From: Rhodospirillaceae bacterium
Lineage (GTDB): Bacteria > Pseudomonadota > Alphaproteobacteria > UBA8366 > GCA-2717185
Length of the DNA stretch: 18,783 bases
Reading direction: 5' to 3'
Assembly: GCA_002717185.1 (NCBI GenBank)
Contig: PBDC01000081.1
Span: 1 to 18,783 of the forward strand
In this document: positions 7,144 to 14,545 of the stretch, piece after piece
Layout of the letters: every line of letters begins with the position of its first letter
How positions within the stretch are numbered: the stretch's first letter is position 1
The notes under the pieces: model-generated
Told to the model about the DNA's origin: nothing
What the model saw: the letters and a program-made list of their open reading frames with translations, nothing else
Database searches by the model: none
Made by a program: the position numbers and the translations under genes

Positions 7144-8305
7144 ACAGGGAGCCAGAGACATGTTTGATCGCGCAGCATTCGCCAATGTTTTCAAACCGGT
7201 AGAAGAGGCCGAGTCGCTGCCACCCTGGTGCTACACATCGCCGGATTTCTATGATCTTGAGGTCAAGAACCTATTCATGCGGGTTTGGAATTTTTTCGGC
7301 CATATTGATCAGGTAGCCAAGCCGGGCGATTACATCACGGTCGACTATGTCGGCATACCGCTGATCATTGTACGTGGTGAAGATGGCGAGATCCGCGCTT
7401 TCGCCAATTCCTGTCGCCATCGCGGCACACCCGTGGCGGATGGCAGCGGCAATTGCCGCGCCTTCGTCTGCCCCTATCACGGTTGGGTTTTTCGGCTCAA
7501 TGGCGCGTTGCACAGTTGTCCCGGCATGGAAAAGACAGCCAATTTCAACAAAGAAGCGAACGGCCTGATCCCGCTGCGGCTCGAAACATTCGGTTGTTTT
7601 ATGTTTATCAATTTTGACTGGGACGCAGAGCCACTGATCGACTATCTCGGCGACTTTCCAGAAATCATGGGCTCTTACGATCTGGAAAATCTGCGCCTAG
7701 TGCGCAAGATAGAGCACGACGTGCCATGCAATTGGAAAATCCATATCGAAAACGCTATGGAAGAATACCATCTACCTATGGTCCATCAGGCAACACTGAA
7801 TCCGAAGGAAATGGAGCACTCCGCCGCACCAACATCGGAAAACTGGCTCGACATCCGCGAGCATCACGATAACCATACCCGCTCGCTGTTGTTCGAAGAC
7901 CTAGAACACGAATTGCCTCATATCCCGACCCTCAAAGGGCGGGCGGCGGGCGGCACCAACTATGTGTGCCTGAACCCTTCGACCATGCTCGGTATGACAC
8001 TCGATTCCATTTGGTATCTCGAGCTGCAGCCACACGGCCCAGATAATACTAAGGTCATACACGGCGCCCTGTTCCCAACGGAAACAGTGGAACGCGATGA
8101 TTTTGAAGAAAAGGTCTACTACTACTACAAGCGTTGGGACACGACCCTGGGCGAGGACAATGACATTTCCGCCCTCCAGCACCGTGGACTCAGCTCACCC
8201 TTTGCGCAGTCAGGCCGACTATCGCACCTCGAGCCCCTAGTGCCCGAATTAGCGCAGTGGTGGATAGACCGAATCCTACCCGAGGGATGGTCACATAATG
8301 AGTAA
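7133..8305 (+). CDS. Rieske non-heme iron oxygenase, alpha (catalytic) subunit
   Basis: A 390-residue Rieske oxygenase. The Rieske [2Fe-2S] cluster ligands are Cys94 and His96 (CRHRG) and Cys113 and His116 (CPYHGW). Mononuclear iron ligands are His213 and His218 (EEYHLPMVH) with an acid in GEDND (341-345, probably Asp342) as the third. Three residues before His213 is Glu210, so the bridge between cluster and iron would be a Glu, as in carnitine oxygenase CntA, not the Asp of naphthalene-dioxygenase types. ATG 7133 has GAGG seven bases before it; ATG 7160 (AGGGAG eight bases before) is a real alternative, and TTG 7103 is unlikely. The stop overlaps the next gene by eight bases. No beta subunit, ferredoxin or reductase gene is in the window. 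It probably hydroxylates or dealkylates the pathway substrate; the substrate is unknown. Confidence 0.94.
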   Translation: MGIIQGARDMFDRAAFANVFKPVEEAESLPPWCYTSPDFYDLEVKNLFMRVWNFFGHIDQVAKPGDYITVDYVGIPLIIVRGEDGEIRAFANSCRHRGTPVADGSGNCRAFVCPYHGWVFRLNGALHSCPGMEKTANFNKEANGLIPLRLETFGCFMFINFDWDAEPLIDYLGDFPEIMGSYDLENLRLVRKIEHDVPCNWKIHIENAMEEYHLPMVHQATLNPKEMEHSAAPTSENWLDIREHHDNHTRSLLFEDLEHELPHIPTLKGRAAGGTNYVCLNPSTMLGMTLDSIWYLELQPHGPDNTKVIHGALFPTETVERDDFEEKVYYYYKRWDTTLGEDNDISALQHRGLSSPFAQSGRLSHLEPLVPELAQWWIDRILPEGWSHNE

Positions 8306-9290
8306 GAATGTAATTAAACTGCATATCGAAAACGATTCAAGCCTCGGCGAAGTTTTCGAGGTAACACCGGCAAAGATCGCAGCGGCTCTGGAGCGCAGCC
8401 CGGATATGGCCGGAAAATTCGACTGGACCATCGGATATGACTGCGCGCAGTTTGACTTCCAGATCGCGGACGCTGATGCCCTGATCTGCTGGGACATCGA
8501 CACCGTGAACCTGGCGCATCGCGCGCCACGGCTTCGCTGGATTCACGCCACCGGCGCCGGTGTTGAGCATTTCGCGCCGTTCGACTGGCTGCCAGACGGT
8601 GCCACCTTCACCAACAATGCAGGTATCCACGGGGAACGGGCAGACGAGTACGCTATCATGTCCTTACTAATGCTGAACAACCGGGTGCCAGAGATGGTCA
8701 CAAATCAGCGCGCTGCCCGGTGGGAACAGACATTCAACAGTAGCATAAACGGTAAGACTCTTCTGGTCGTTGGCGTCGGTCATGTTGGCGGCGGCGTCGC
8801 GACTTGGGCGAAACGGTTTGGCATGACGGTACTGGGTGTTCGACGCAGCGGCGAGGAACACCCGGCGATTGACGAAATGCACCGCCCGGATGCGATCCCT
8901 TCACTGATCTCACGCGCCGACTTCATCTTTGTCGCGACACCGGCCACCGCCAACACGCGACATTTGATTGGTGCTACCGAGATCTCAGCTATGCGGCCCG
9001 GCACTGGCATCGTCAGCTACAGCCGGGCGGCGGTGATCGACTACGAAGCGATAAGAATTCGCTGCGAAGCGAACGATATCAGCGCTATCCTCGACGTGTT
9101 CGATCCCGAGCCGTTGCCAGCGGACTCACCGCTCTGGCATACACCTAACATCATCATCACACCACACTGCTCCTCCGACGACACGGACGTTTATATCCCC
9201 AAGACGCTAGATCACGTCCTTGCCAATATGCGCCGTTTCCGCGCTGGCAACCCCTTGGAAAACCGCGTCGATCCGGTCCTGGAATATTAG
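8298..9290 (+). CDS. D-isomer-specific 2-hydroxyacid dehydrogenase
   Basis: A 330-residue NAD(P)-linked D-2-hydroxyacid dehydrogenase, cytosolic and normally dimeric. It reduces a 2-oxo acid to the D-2-hydroxy acid or the reverse. The NAD-binding glycine loop is GVGHVGGGVA (159-168). The catalytic trio is Arg243 (SYSRAAVID), Glu271 (DVFDPEPLP) and His290 (ITPHCSS); the catalytic segments match the family well apart from Ser-Tyr-Ser-Arg-Ala-Ala where Asn-x-x-Arg-Gly is common. The N-terminal 100 residues are the substrate domain (LRWIHATGAGVEH). The start ATG lies inside the Rieske gene (8-base overlap), so the two are translationally coupled. Together with the divergent FMN oxidase it gives two enzymes acting on 2-hydroxy acids, probably of opposite handedness. 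A phosphoglycerate or hydroxypyruvate role is possible but not favoured by context. Confidence 0.93.
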   Translation: MSKNVIKLHIENDSSLGEVFEVTPAKIAAALERSPDMAGKFDWTIGYDCAQFDFQIADADALICWDIDTVNLAHRAPRLRWIHATGAGVEHFAPFDWLPDGATFTNNAGIHGERADEYAIMSLLMLNNRVPEMVTNQRAARWEQTFNSSINGKTLLVVGVGHVGGGVATWAKRFGMTVLGVRRSGEEHPAIDEMHRPDAIPSLISRADFIFVATPATANTRHLIGATEISAMRPGTGIVSYSRAAVIDYEAIRIRCEANDISAILDVFDPEPLPADSPLWHTPNIIITPHCSSDDTDVYIPKTLDHVLANMRRFRAGNPLENRVDPVLEY

Positions 9291-9617
9291 CTTCGTTTAG
9301 GAACCGTGTTTCGTCCTGTGGGCTCCAGTTGCAGCGCGCACATGGCATCCACCTGAAGTGTCAACGGCCACAGTGACCATCAGTTTGCCACTGAAGTGCT
9401 GACTTTCGCACCCGCTTTACGCAGTAATTGCACAATGTGCGGATGATCCCCTCGGATATTGTCTTTAGAGCAACCGATTACCGGCATACTAACCCAACAG
9501 TTAAGGCAAAGCCTCGCCTAAAACATATCGATTTCGTTGCACCTACACAGAAATTAATCGCTTCCTGATTCGGTGTGCATCCAAATAGGATCTCGACAGT
9601 GTCAGCAAAGGCAAATC
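9291..9617. other. Gap between convergent genes, holding an ankyrin-like scrap
   Basis: About 327 bases between the tail of the dehydrogenase and the tail of the deoxyribosyltransferase. No strong terminator was found. Apart from the short minus-strand frame described separately (9380-9487), nothing coding-like is visible; the rest is AT-richer with scattered stops. Confidence 0.5.
9380..9487 (-). pseudogene. Possible remnant of an ankyrin-repeat protein C-terminus
   Basis: A 35-codon minus-strand frame from an ATG. Its middle reads GDHPHIVQLLRKAGAKV, which follows the second-helix pattern of an ankyrin repeat (G-H-x-x-I-V-x-L-L-x-x-A-G-A). It ends shortly after, as the C-terminus of such a protein would. 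There is no Shine-Dalgarno site, and an in-frame stop lies about 20 codons upstream of the repeat, so this is more likely a leftover 3' end than a working gene. A single repeat can also arise by chance. Confidence 0.3.
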
Positions 9618-10151
9618 TCACTCGCCTCGTATTTTGGCAAGGCAGGCGTTGAACGCGCTAAACGCCGCCAGCTTTGGCTCTCCCGCCTCCGCCTTTGCAA
9701 GGCAAAACCCGCCACTCGACCTTACCGCCTCGGTGATCATCAGATTGTCGGTAAGGCCGAAACGCTCAATCATATGGCCATTCCTGTCTCGCAACACCCC
9801 TTCTTCCTCGACCGTCGGCCCGTGTGAACAAACAGCACGAGCAGCGTAAGAGGCCCCGTCGTTCGAATAACCGAAAACCTTTTTGCCTTTGGCTGCCATA
9901 TATCCGAGTTCGAAGACTGTGCCAACATCGGCACTTGGTCCGCGAAAAGGCGACAGGTTAAATAGACCCGCGTCGGCCTTGTCCATTAGACCCTGGTTCG
10001 CTGCGAATATGGCGGCCTCACCCTCTGGAAGTTTGTTGTCAAGCGGATAAAGACCTTCAAATCCGCGTGCTTGGCACATGATTCTTTTCTGATGGCCGAC
10101 CTCCAGCGCGTTACTCAGGAAGACGTCGGGGCCGGCGAGATAAAGTTTCAA
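9618..10151 (-). CDS. Nucleoside 2-deoxyribosyltransferase family protein
   Basis: A 177-residue member of the nucleoside 2-deoxyribosyltransferase family, which cleaves N-glycosidic bonds of deoxynucleosides or transfers deoxyribose between bases in salvage. Marks: YLAGPDVF at residues 4-11, ADAGLFNLSPFRGPSADVGT (59-78) and catalytic Glu81 in VFELGYMAAKGKKVFGY. The length and small single domain fit. It starts with TTG, since no ATG is available before the YLAGP strand; GGAG lies five bases upstream, which supports this start well. It stands alone on the minus strand, convergent with the hydroxyacid dehydrogenase. It has no obvious link to the catabolic genes and may be housekeeping. Confidence 0.9.
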   Translation of the reverse strand: MKLYLAGPDVFLSNALEVGHQKRIMCQARGFEGLYPLDNKLPEGEAAIFAANQGLMDKADAGLFNLSPFRGPSADVGTVFELGYMAAKGKKVFGYSNDGASYAARAVCSHGPTVEEEGVLRDRNGHMIERFGLTDNLMITEAVRSSGGFCLAKAEAGEPKLAAFSAFNACLAKIRGE

Positions 10152-10418
10152 TTTGGCTCCGTTATCTCAACCGCGTCTTGGTGCGGAAACCATCGAGCTT
10201 GCCAGGATGTATTTGTTCCCGCGGCCACTCCATACGGTCGATGCATAAGTTGCATTTACCCTGAACATCCTAGCCACTGTCCGCGATCTGCGACAAACGA
10301 AGCAGAACCGCACGTATTCCTAAAGCATGGAGTAACCGACGTTGGATAACACCCGCGTTTCACGCGACACGAGGACCGCCTTGGGAAAGCTCTCTTTGAA
10401 GTAAAGATTTGATGAATC

Positions 10419-10868
10419 CTATTTGCGAAACGACAGGATCAGGACCAGCGGATTATAGCACACCGCCTCCAGTGTCTGGAGGAGATAATCGGAATGATAG
10501 CCCTCGTCATGGCGCAGTATTTCAAACCCGCGGTTCAGCTTGATCAAATTTTGGTCGAGCACGCTGCTGCGCTGGTCCTAGTTGGAGCGGCCGTTGTGCC
10601 TTTATAGCGAGGTTTCGCGATATAGCCGGCGAATTACGGGTTGGTCGGCCTCGCCAAGCATCTTTAAGCGATTTTGGATAAATTTACGGATTGGGCGGAT
10701 GCTCATCTTCAGGCTTTACGCATAAAGGCAGTGTTCACGGATATCGAAAATTTTGACCTGCATAGCAATGGCGCACCCCAATGTTTAGAAGCGCCCAAAA
10801 CCTATCCTGTTATTCTCATCCCGCCTAAGCGCTTTGAACACATGCTTTAGGTTCTTGAAGGTTCCCAT
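10419..10868 (-). pseudogene. Decayed reading frame of unknown family
   Basis: In one minus-strand frame, a 149-codon stretch runs from ATG at 10866-10868 to TAG at 10419-10421, broken by four stops (codons 28, 51, 89, 97). The last 52 codons, starting DQRSSVLDQNLIKLNRG and passing through LRHDEGYHSDYLLQTLEAV, have strongly G/C-biased third positions and a natural-looking composition. The block before the third stop, including RPIRKFIQNRLKMLGEADQP, also looks protein-like. I do not recognise the family. Four stops in 149 codons is only somewhat fewer than chance would give, so the upstream part is weak; the C-terminal part is the better evidence that a gene once stood here. Confidence 0.35.
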
Positions 10869-10969
10869 CTCCACGCACGAGATGAAAAACTACGTTCTCT
10901 CGATCAGTAATTGTAGTTTCCACGCCTTTATGTACCGGCCGCCGTATTATTATTATTAAAGATGGGAAA

Positions 10970-10984
10970 CGCCCGCTGCGGGCG
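10970..10984. other. GC-rich hairpin in the crotonase leader
   Basis: CGCCCG and CGGGCG form a perfect six-base stem around CTG. It lies eight bases before the GGAGG-containing ribosome site of the crotonase and after a (TAT)n tract at about 10945-10958 that could supply a -10 element. It is not followed by T on the plus strand, so it is not a standard terminator in that direction. It may be a leader stem affecting translation, or chance. Confidence 0.3.
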
Positions 10985-11004
10985 GAACATTGCGGAGGCC
11001 CCTG

Positions 11005-11922
11005 ATGGCAATCGATTACAAAAAACGTGACGGCGTCGCGTATATCACCCTGAACAATCCGGAAAAGGCGAACATACTAGATAAGGAGACATCGGATGAG
11101 ATCTCAGAGGCTTGGATAGACCTGTGGGAAGACCGTGAGGTCCGATGCGCCATCTTGACCGGCAAAGGCAACCGGCATTTTTGCGGTGGGCACAACCTGC
11201 AGCCACGTCCTGAGCTGTCCGACGAGGAGCGCGAGATGCTGCGCGCGCAGCGAATGTTTTGGCCGCTTGCCGGCACCGTGTACGGCACACCGACCGGCGT
11301 CGATGGGCGCATGGGTGACCACTATCCGCGAGTATGGAAGCCTGTGATTGCCGCGGTCAATGGCTGGGCCGCCGGCGCGGGCCTTTATATCCTTTTGTCC
11401 TCGACCGACATTCGCATTGCCAGTGCCGAGCATGCCCGTTTCAAGTTCGCGTTACTCAGCCAAGGCTGGGTCGGTAACGGGCCGGGCGCCGCCCTACTTA
11501 CCAAACAATTGCGTTATATCGACGCCATGAAAATTCTGTTGACCGATGAACCATTCGGTGCGGAAGAAGCTCTGCGGATCGGATTAGTGAACGAAGTGGT
11601 GCCGCACGACCAACTACTTGAGCGGGCCGAAATAATGGCGCGCCATATCGTCGAGATGCCACCAGTTGCCGTGCGCATGATGAAAGAATTCGTCGTCCGT
11701 TTTGGCGACCTACCAACGGATCAGGCCTGGCATGTGCAAAACCTGATGAACAATCTTCTGATACAGAACACCGCTGATGGCGAGGAAGGCCGGCAAGCCT
11801 TCAACGAGAAACGCAAACCTAACTTCACCGGAGCGCTGCGAAAGCGCGGCGAACCATTCCCAGATTTACCGAATGAAGACATCGAACGGTTGGACGAGAT
11901 TTACCGCAGCGGAGAGTACTAA
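11005..11922 (+). CDS. Enoyl-CoA hydratase/isomerase (crotonase) family protein lacking both hydratase glutamates
   Basis: A 305-residue crotonase-superfamily protein acting on CoA thioesters. The oxyanion-hole segments are HFCGGHNL (58-65) and VNGWAAGAGLYILLSSTDIRIAS (118-140), the second using A-G-A-G where G-G-G is common. FALLSQGWVGNGPGAALLTKQL followed by YIDAMKILLTDEPFGAEEALRIGLVNEVV is the family core. Aligned to rat mitochondrial enoyl-CoA hydratase, the positions of Glu144 and Glu164 are Ser152 and Lys176, so simple hydration is unlikely; isomerisation, C-C cleavage, decarboxylation or thioester hydrolysis are alternatives. The C-terminus runs about 40 residues past the core. ATG 11005 is chosen because GGAGG lies six bases before it; an earlier in-frame TTG lies at the ribosome site itself. 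Its stop overlaps that of the convergent CoA transferase by four bases. Confidence 0.92.
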   Translation: MAIDYKKRDGVAYITLNNPEKANILDKETSDEISEAWIDLWEDREVRCAILTGKGNRHFCGGHNLQPRPELSDEEREMLRAQRMFWPLAGTVYGTPTGVDGRMGDHYPRVWKPVIAAVNGWAAGAGLYILLSSTDIRIASAEHARFKFALLSQGWVGNGPGAALLTKQLRYIDAMKILLTDEPFGAEEALRIGLVNEVVPHDQLLERAEIMARHIVEMPPVAVRMMKEFVVRFGDLPTDQAWHVQNLMNNLLIQNTADGEEGRQAFNEKRKPNFTGALRKRGEPFPDLPNEDIERLDEIYRSGEY

Positions 11923-14069
11923 CCGAACGCCCCATCTTCCCGCATCCTATCAATCTCTTCCGCTGACAAGCCGAGCACCTCTTGCAGCACAGTGTCCGTA
12001 TTCCCACCAAGCACAGGTGCCGGACCGTTCACCCGCCCAAAGCTCGACTGCCATGGCAACCCAGGTAATGCTCCATTATCGCTTATTTCCCAAAAATCAC
12101 GGGCGACGAAATGATCGTTGTCAACGAGGTCGAGCATCGTGTTAACCGGAGCAGCCGCGACCCCCAAAGCAGAGAGCAACTTCGCAACATCGGTCGCATC
12201 GCGGTCCTGGGTCCACGCCGCGATCTCTGCGTCAATTTTCACCATCCGCGATTGACGTTCTTCGAACGCCAGGTCACGCAGATCTAAGAAAGCCGGTATC
12301 GTATCGCAAAGCGCCTTCCATGCAGCATCATCCGTCACGGCGATACCAACCCAGCGATCATCGCCCGATGCCGGATAGATACCATGCGGCGCGAAGCAAT
12401 TCGAACCATTGCCGCGTGGTTCCGTTGTTGCACCCAATTGCGCCGCCAACAACGGCTCTGCCAAGGTCCAGAGCATCGCCTCGATCATCGAAAAATCGAT
12501 GCGCGCGCCCTTGCCAGTCCGGCTTCGGTTCCAAATTGCCGCGGCCGCGACATAGGCAAGCTTCAGACCGCACATGGGATCGAGCCAAGCCATGCCGACG
12601 CGCGGCACGATGTCGGCGTGCCGGTTGAGGCCAGCAAATCCAGCATAGCATTGCAGCAAGGTGCCATAGGCAACCGCTTTCGCCTCCGGTCCCGTGCGGC
12701 CGAGGCCCGAAGCAGAAATGTAGACCAGCCCAGGATTTTCGCGACGCAATTCATCAGACCCCAAACCGAAGCGCTCCATTACCCCGGTGCCAAAATTCTC
12801 GATCACGATATCGCATGACCCGGCAAGCCGACGGGCGATATTGACCGCGTCCTCATTCTTGAGATTGAGTACGATGGCTTTTTTAGCTTGGCCCAAAACC
12901 GTGTGCAGTTCCGAGGTTCGCCCAGGATCGCCTCGCCCAGGCGCTTCTACTTTGATGACCTCCGCACCCATAGCGGCTAAGTATCGAGTCGTAGTCGGGC
13001 CAGCGATCACCCAACTAAAATCGAGCACTCGGACACCGTTTAAGGGCATTGATCCCGCTACCGGATCCGGATGTTCGCATGGACCATCCTGCAACAGGCC
13101 ATAAGCCGGCCCTGGGGCTTGCACCGTGCGGTTCTTCCATACGAACGGGCGGTAAAAATTCCGATGTTCGAGTTGCGGTGACGTCAGCTGTTCGGTTAAT
13201 TCGCGTAATGGAAAACTCGGCACATGCGCCGCCTGAGCAGCGTCGGCGATTGCCTGTTTGGTCTTGACCCGACTCCATTCCGACATCAGCGCATGCAACG
13301 CCTCCCAATTTTCTATGCGGTCCGATTTTTTCTCAAAACGAACCTCTGAACCCCAGTCTGGAGACCCCATAACTTTAAGCCATGCAGCCCATTGATGGTT
13401 CTCGCGCGGCGAAATGGCGGCATAGCCATCCTTGGCGGGTAGGATACAGACCGTCGCCCCGTTACCATCCGCGACCCGCTTGCGAGACCAGGCGCGGTTG
13501 GTCAGGCTGGCTCGGGTCATTTCGGTGATAGCCAAGGTGGCCAGCGCCTCCTGGATCGAAACATCAACCAACGCCCCTTTCACGCCCGCCAACACACCCT
13601 GCATTCCGGCACAGGCTGCCGCCAGACCACCGATGAAGGCAGACTGCTCACCAAAAGGGCGGATCGGCGGTTCCCCGGTATCTTCGACTTGCCCCGTTAG
13701 CATGCGTGCGATGCCACTGGCGCAGAACAGGGTCAGATCTGTCGCCGGTAGATTGGCGTTCGGACCGGTCTGCCCAAATGGGCTGATGGCGACGATGACG
13801 GCTTTGGTGTTGCGAACACGAAGCGTCTCGATTTCGGTGCCAGCCGCACGCAGCGCTGAAGGACCACCCTCGCAGACGATAACGTCCGCCTTTTCAAGGT
13901 AGTCGGCAGTCGCAGCCTTTCCGTCATTAAGATAGGCTGCCAACGGTGTCGATCGGTCGGCGTTTTTGCACCGAACGCTCGCGCCAAGGTCGGCAAAGGC
14001 GCGCCCGCAAACTGCCGCCGACAAGCTCGGCCCGATCTGATAAACCTGCAATCCCGACAACAGCGACAT
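11919..14069 (-). CDS. Double-length class III CoA transferase (two fused CaiB/BaiF domains)
   Basis: A 716-residue protein made of two class III CoA-transferase domains in tandem. Domain 1 (1 to ~330) begins GLQVYQIGPSLSAAVCGRAFADLGA and is worn: the N-terminal signature is shortened, and the nucleophile position holds Glu141 (PFGEQSAF). Domain 2 (~343-716) is canonical: GVRVLDFSWVIAGPTTTRYL, AMGAEVIKVEAPGRGDPGR, IVIENFGTGVMERFGLG, YISASGLGRTGP, and the likely nucleophile Asp497 in MAWLDPMCG; it ends VLGLSAEEIDRMREDGAFG. Single-domain enzymes dimerise as interlocked rings, so a fusion may act as its own pseudo-dimer with one active site (inference). ATG 14069 has AAAGGTG five bases upstream; ATG 14093, also in frame, lacks a site. 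It is convergent with the crotonase, which may use its CoA ester product. Confidence 0.93.
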   Translation of the reverse strand: MSLLSGLQVYQIGPSLSAAVCGRAFADLGASVRCKNADRSTPLAAYLNDGKAATADYLEKADVIVCEGGPSALRAAGTEIETLRVRNTKAVIVAISPFGQTGPNANLPATDLTLFCASGIARMLTGQVEDTGEPPIRPFGEQSAFIGGLAAACAGMQGVLAGVKGALVDVSIQEALATLAITEMTRASLTNRAWSRKRVADGNGATVCILPAKDGYAAISPRENHQWAAWLKVMGSPDWGSEVRFEKKSDRIENWEALHALMSEWSRVKTKQAIADAAQAAHVPSFPLRELTEQLTSPQLEHRNFYRPFVWKNRTVQAPGPAYGLLQDGPCEHPDPVAGSMPLNGVRVLDFSWVIAGPTTTRYLAAMGAEVIKVEAPGRGDPGRTSELHTVLGQAKKAIVLNLKNEDAVNIARRLAGSCDIVIENFGTGVMERFGLGSDELRRENPGLVYISASGLGRTGPEAKAVAYGTLLQCYAGFAGLNRHADIVPRVGMAWLDPMCGLKLAYVAAAAIWNRSRTGKGARIDFSMIEAMLWTLAEPLLAAQLGATTEPRGNGSNCFAPHGIYPASGDDRWVGIAVTDDAAWKALCDTIPAFLDLRDLAFEERQSRMVKIDAEIAAWTQDRDATDVAKLLSALGVAAAPVNTMLDLVDNDHFVARDFWEISDNGALPGLPWQSSFGRVNGPAPVLGGNTDTVLQEVLGLSAEEIDRMREDGAFG

Positions 14070-14545
14070 ACTGGCACCTTTATTGACCCGCATGCTGATC
14101 AGTTTAACATCGGTGACGGCGAAGTCAGATACTCGCTAATTCCAGCAGGGTGAAGGTTTTCCTTCGCCATTGATTCTGTGCAAGGTCTTTCGCCGAGTGG
14201 CACCAGCCTGGAAGGCAAACTCGCTGTGATACAGCCCGACACCGAAATCCGATAGTGGTCCCGAAATGACAACCAGCAACTTAATTAAGATTGACCGCAC
14301 CAGCGCGTGCCTAGCGCAGCACATCTAAGGCGTGTAGCGCCACTGCAAAGAACGTGTTGTTATGCGACCCAAATGGCAAGGTCGCTAGGTAGGTGGCACG
14401 GGACATGGCGTTCTGCAGCGCAATAAAATTACGCAAGGCAGAGACCCAAACAACCGAGATTGCGATTGCACCGTCACCGCCAGCACGCTAGCGTGGCAAA
14501 ATATTTCGCCCTGCCCGCTCATCCCTTCAAGGTCCGTTTCTCCGC
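14070..14545. other. Intergenic region between divergent genes
   Basis: About 476 bases between the divergent starts of the double CoA transferase and the Nudix gene. A minus-strand frame at 14136-14324 (62 codons, ending GEGKPSPCWN) is open, but it has no ribosome site and matches no family I know. Promoters for both flanking genes are expected here; none could be placed with confidence. Confidence 0.5.

Larger units (their letters stand above)
10152..11004. other. Long gap with no intact gene
   Basis: About 850 bases between the deoxyribosyltransferase start and the crotonase start. 10152-10418 shows nothing recognisable. 10419-10868 holds a broken minus-strand reading frame listed separately. 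10870-11004 is the crotonase leader, with an ATT-repeat tract and a GC-rich hairpin. The pattern suggests gene decay in an otherwise dense region. Confidence 0.55.

Noticed and set aside
10945..10958. Short TAT-repeat tract before the crotonase
   Set aside because: Only four or five units; too short to call a repeat element. It may simply be part of an AT-rich promoter.
12384..12818. Plus-strand open frame of 144 codons inside the double CoA transferase
   Set aside because: Antisense shadow; the minus-strand translation carries clear CoA-transferase motifs over the same bases.
14136..14324. 62-codon minus-strand frame upstream of the double CoA transferase
   Set aside because: No ribosome site and no recognised family. 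The downstream part looks somewhat protein-like, but not enough to call a gene or fragment.
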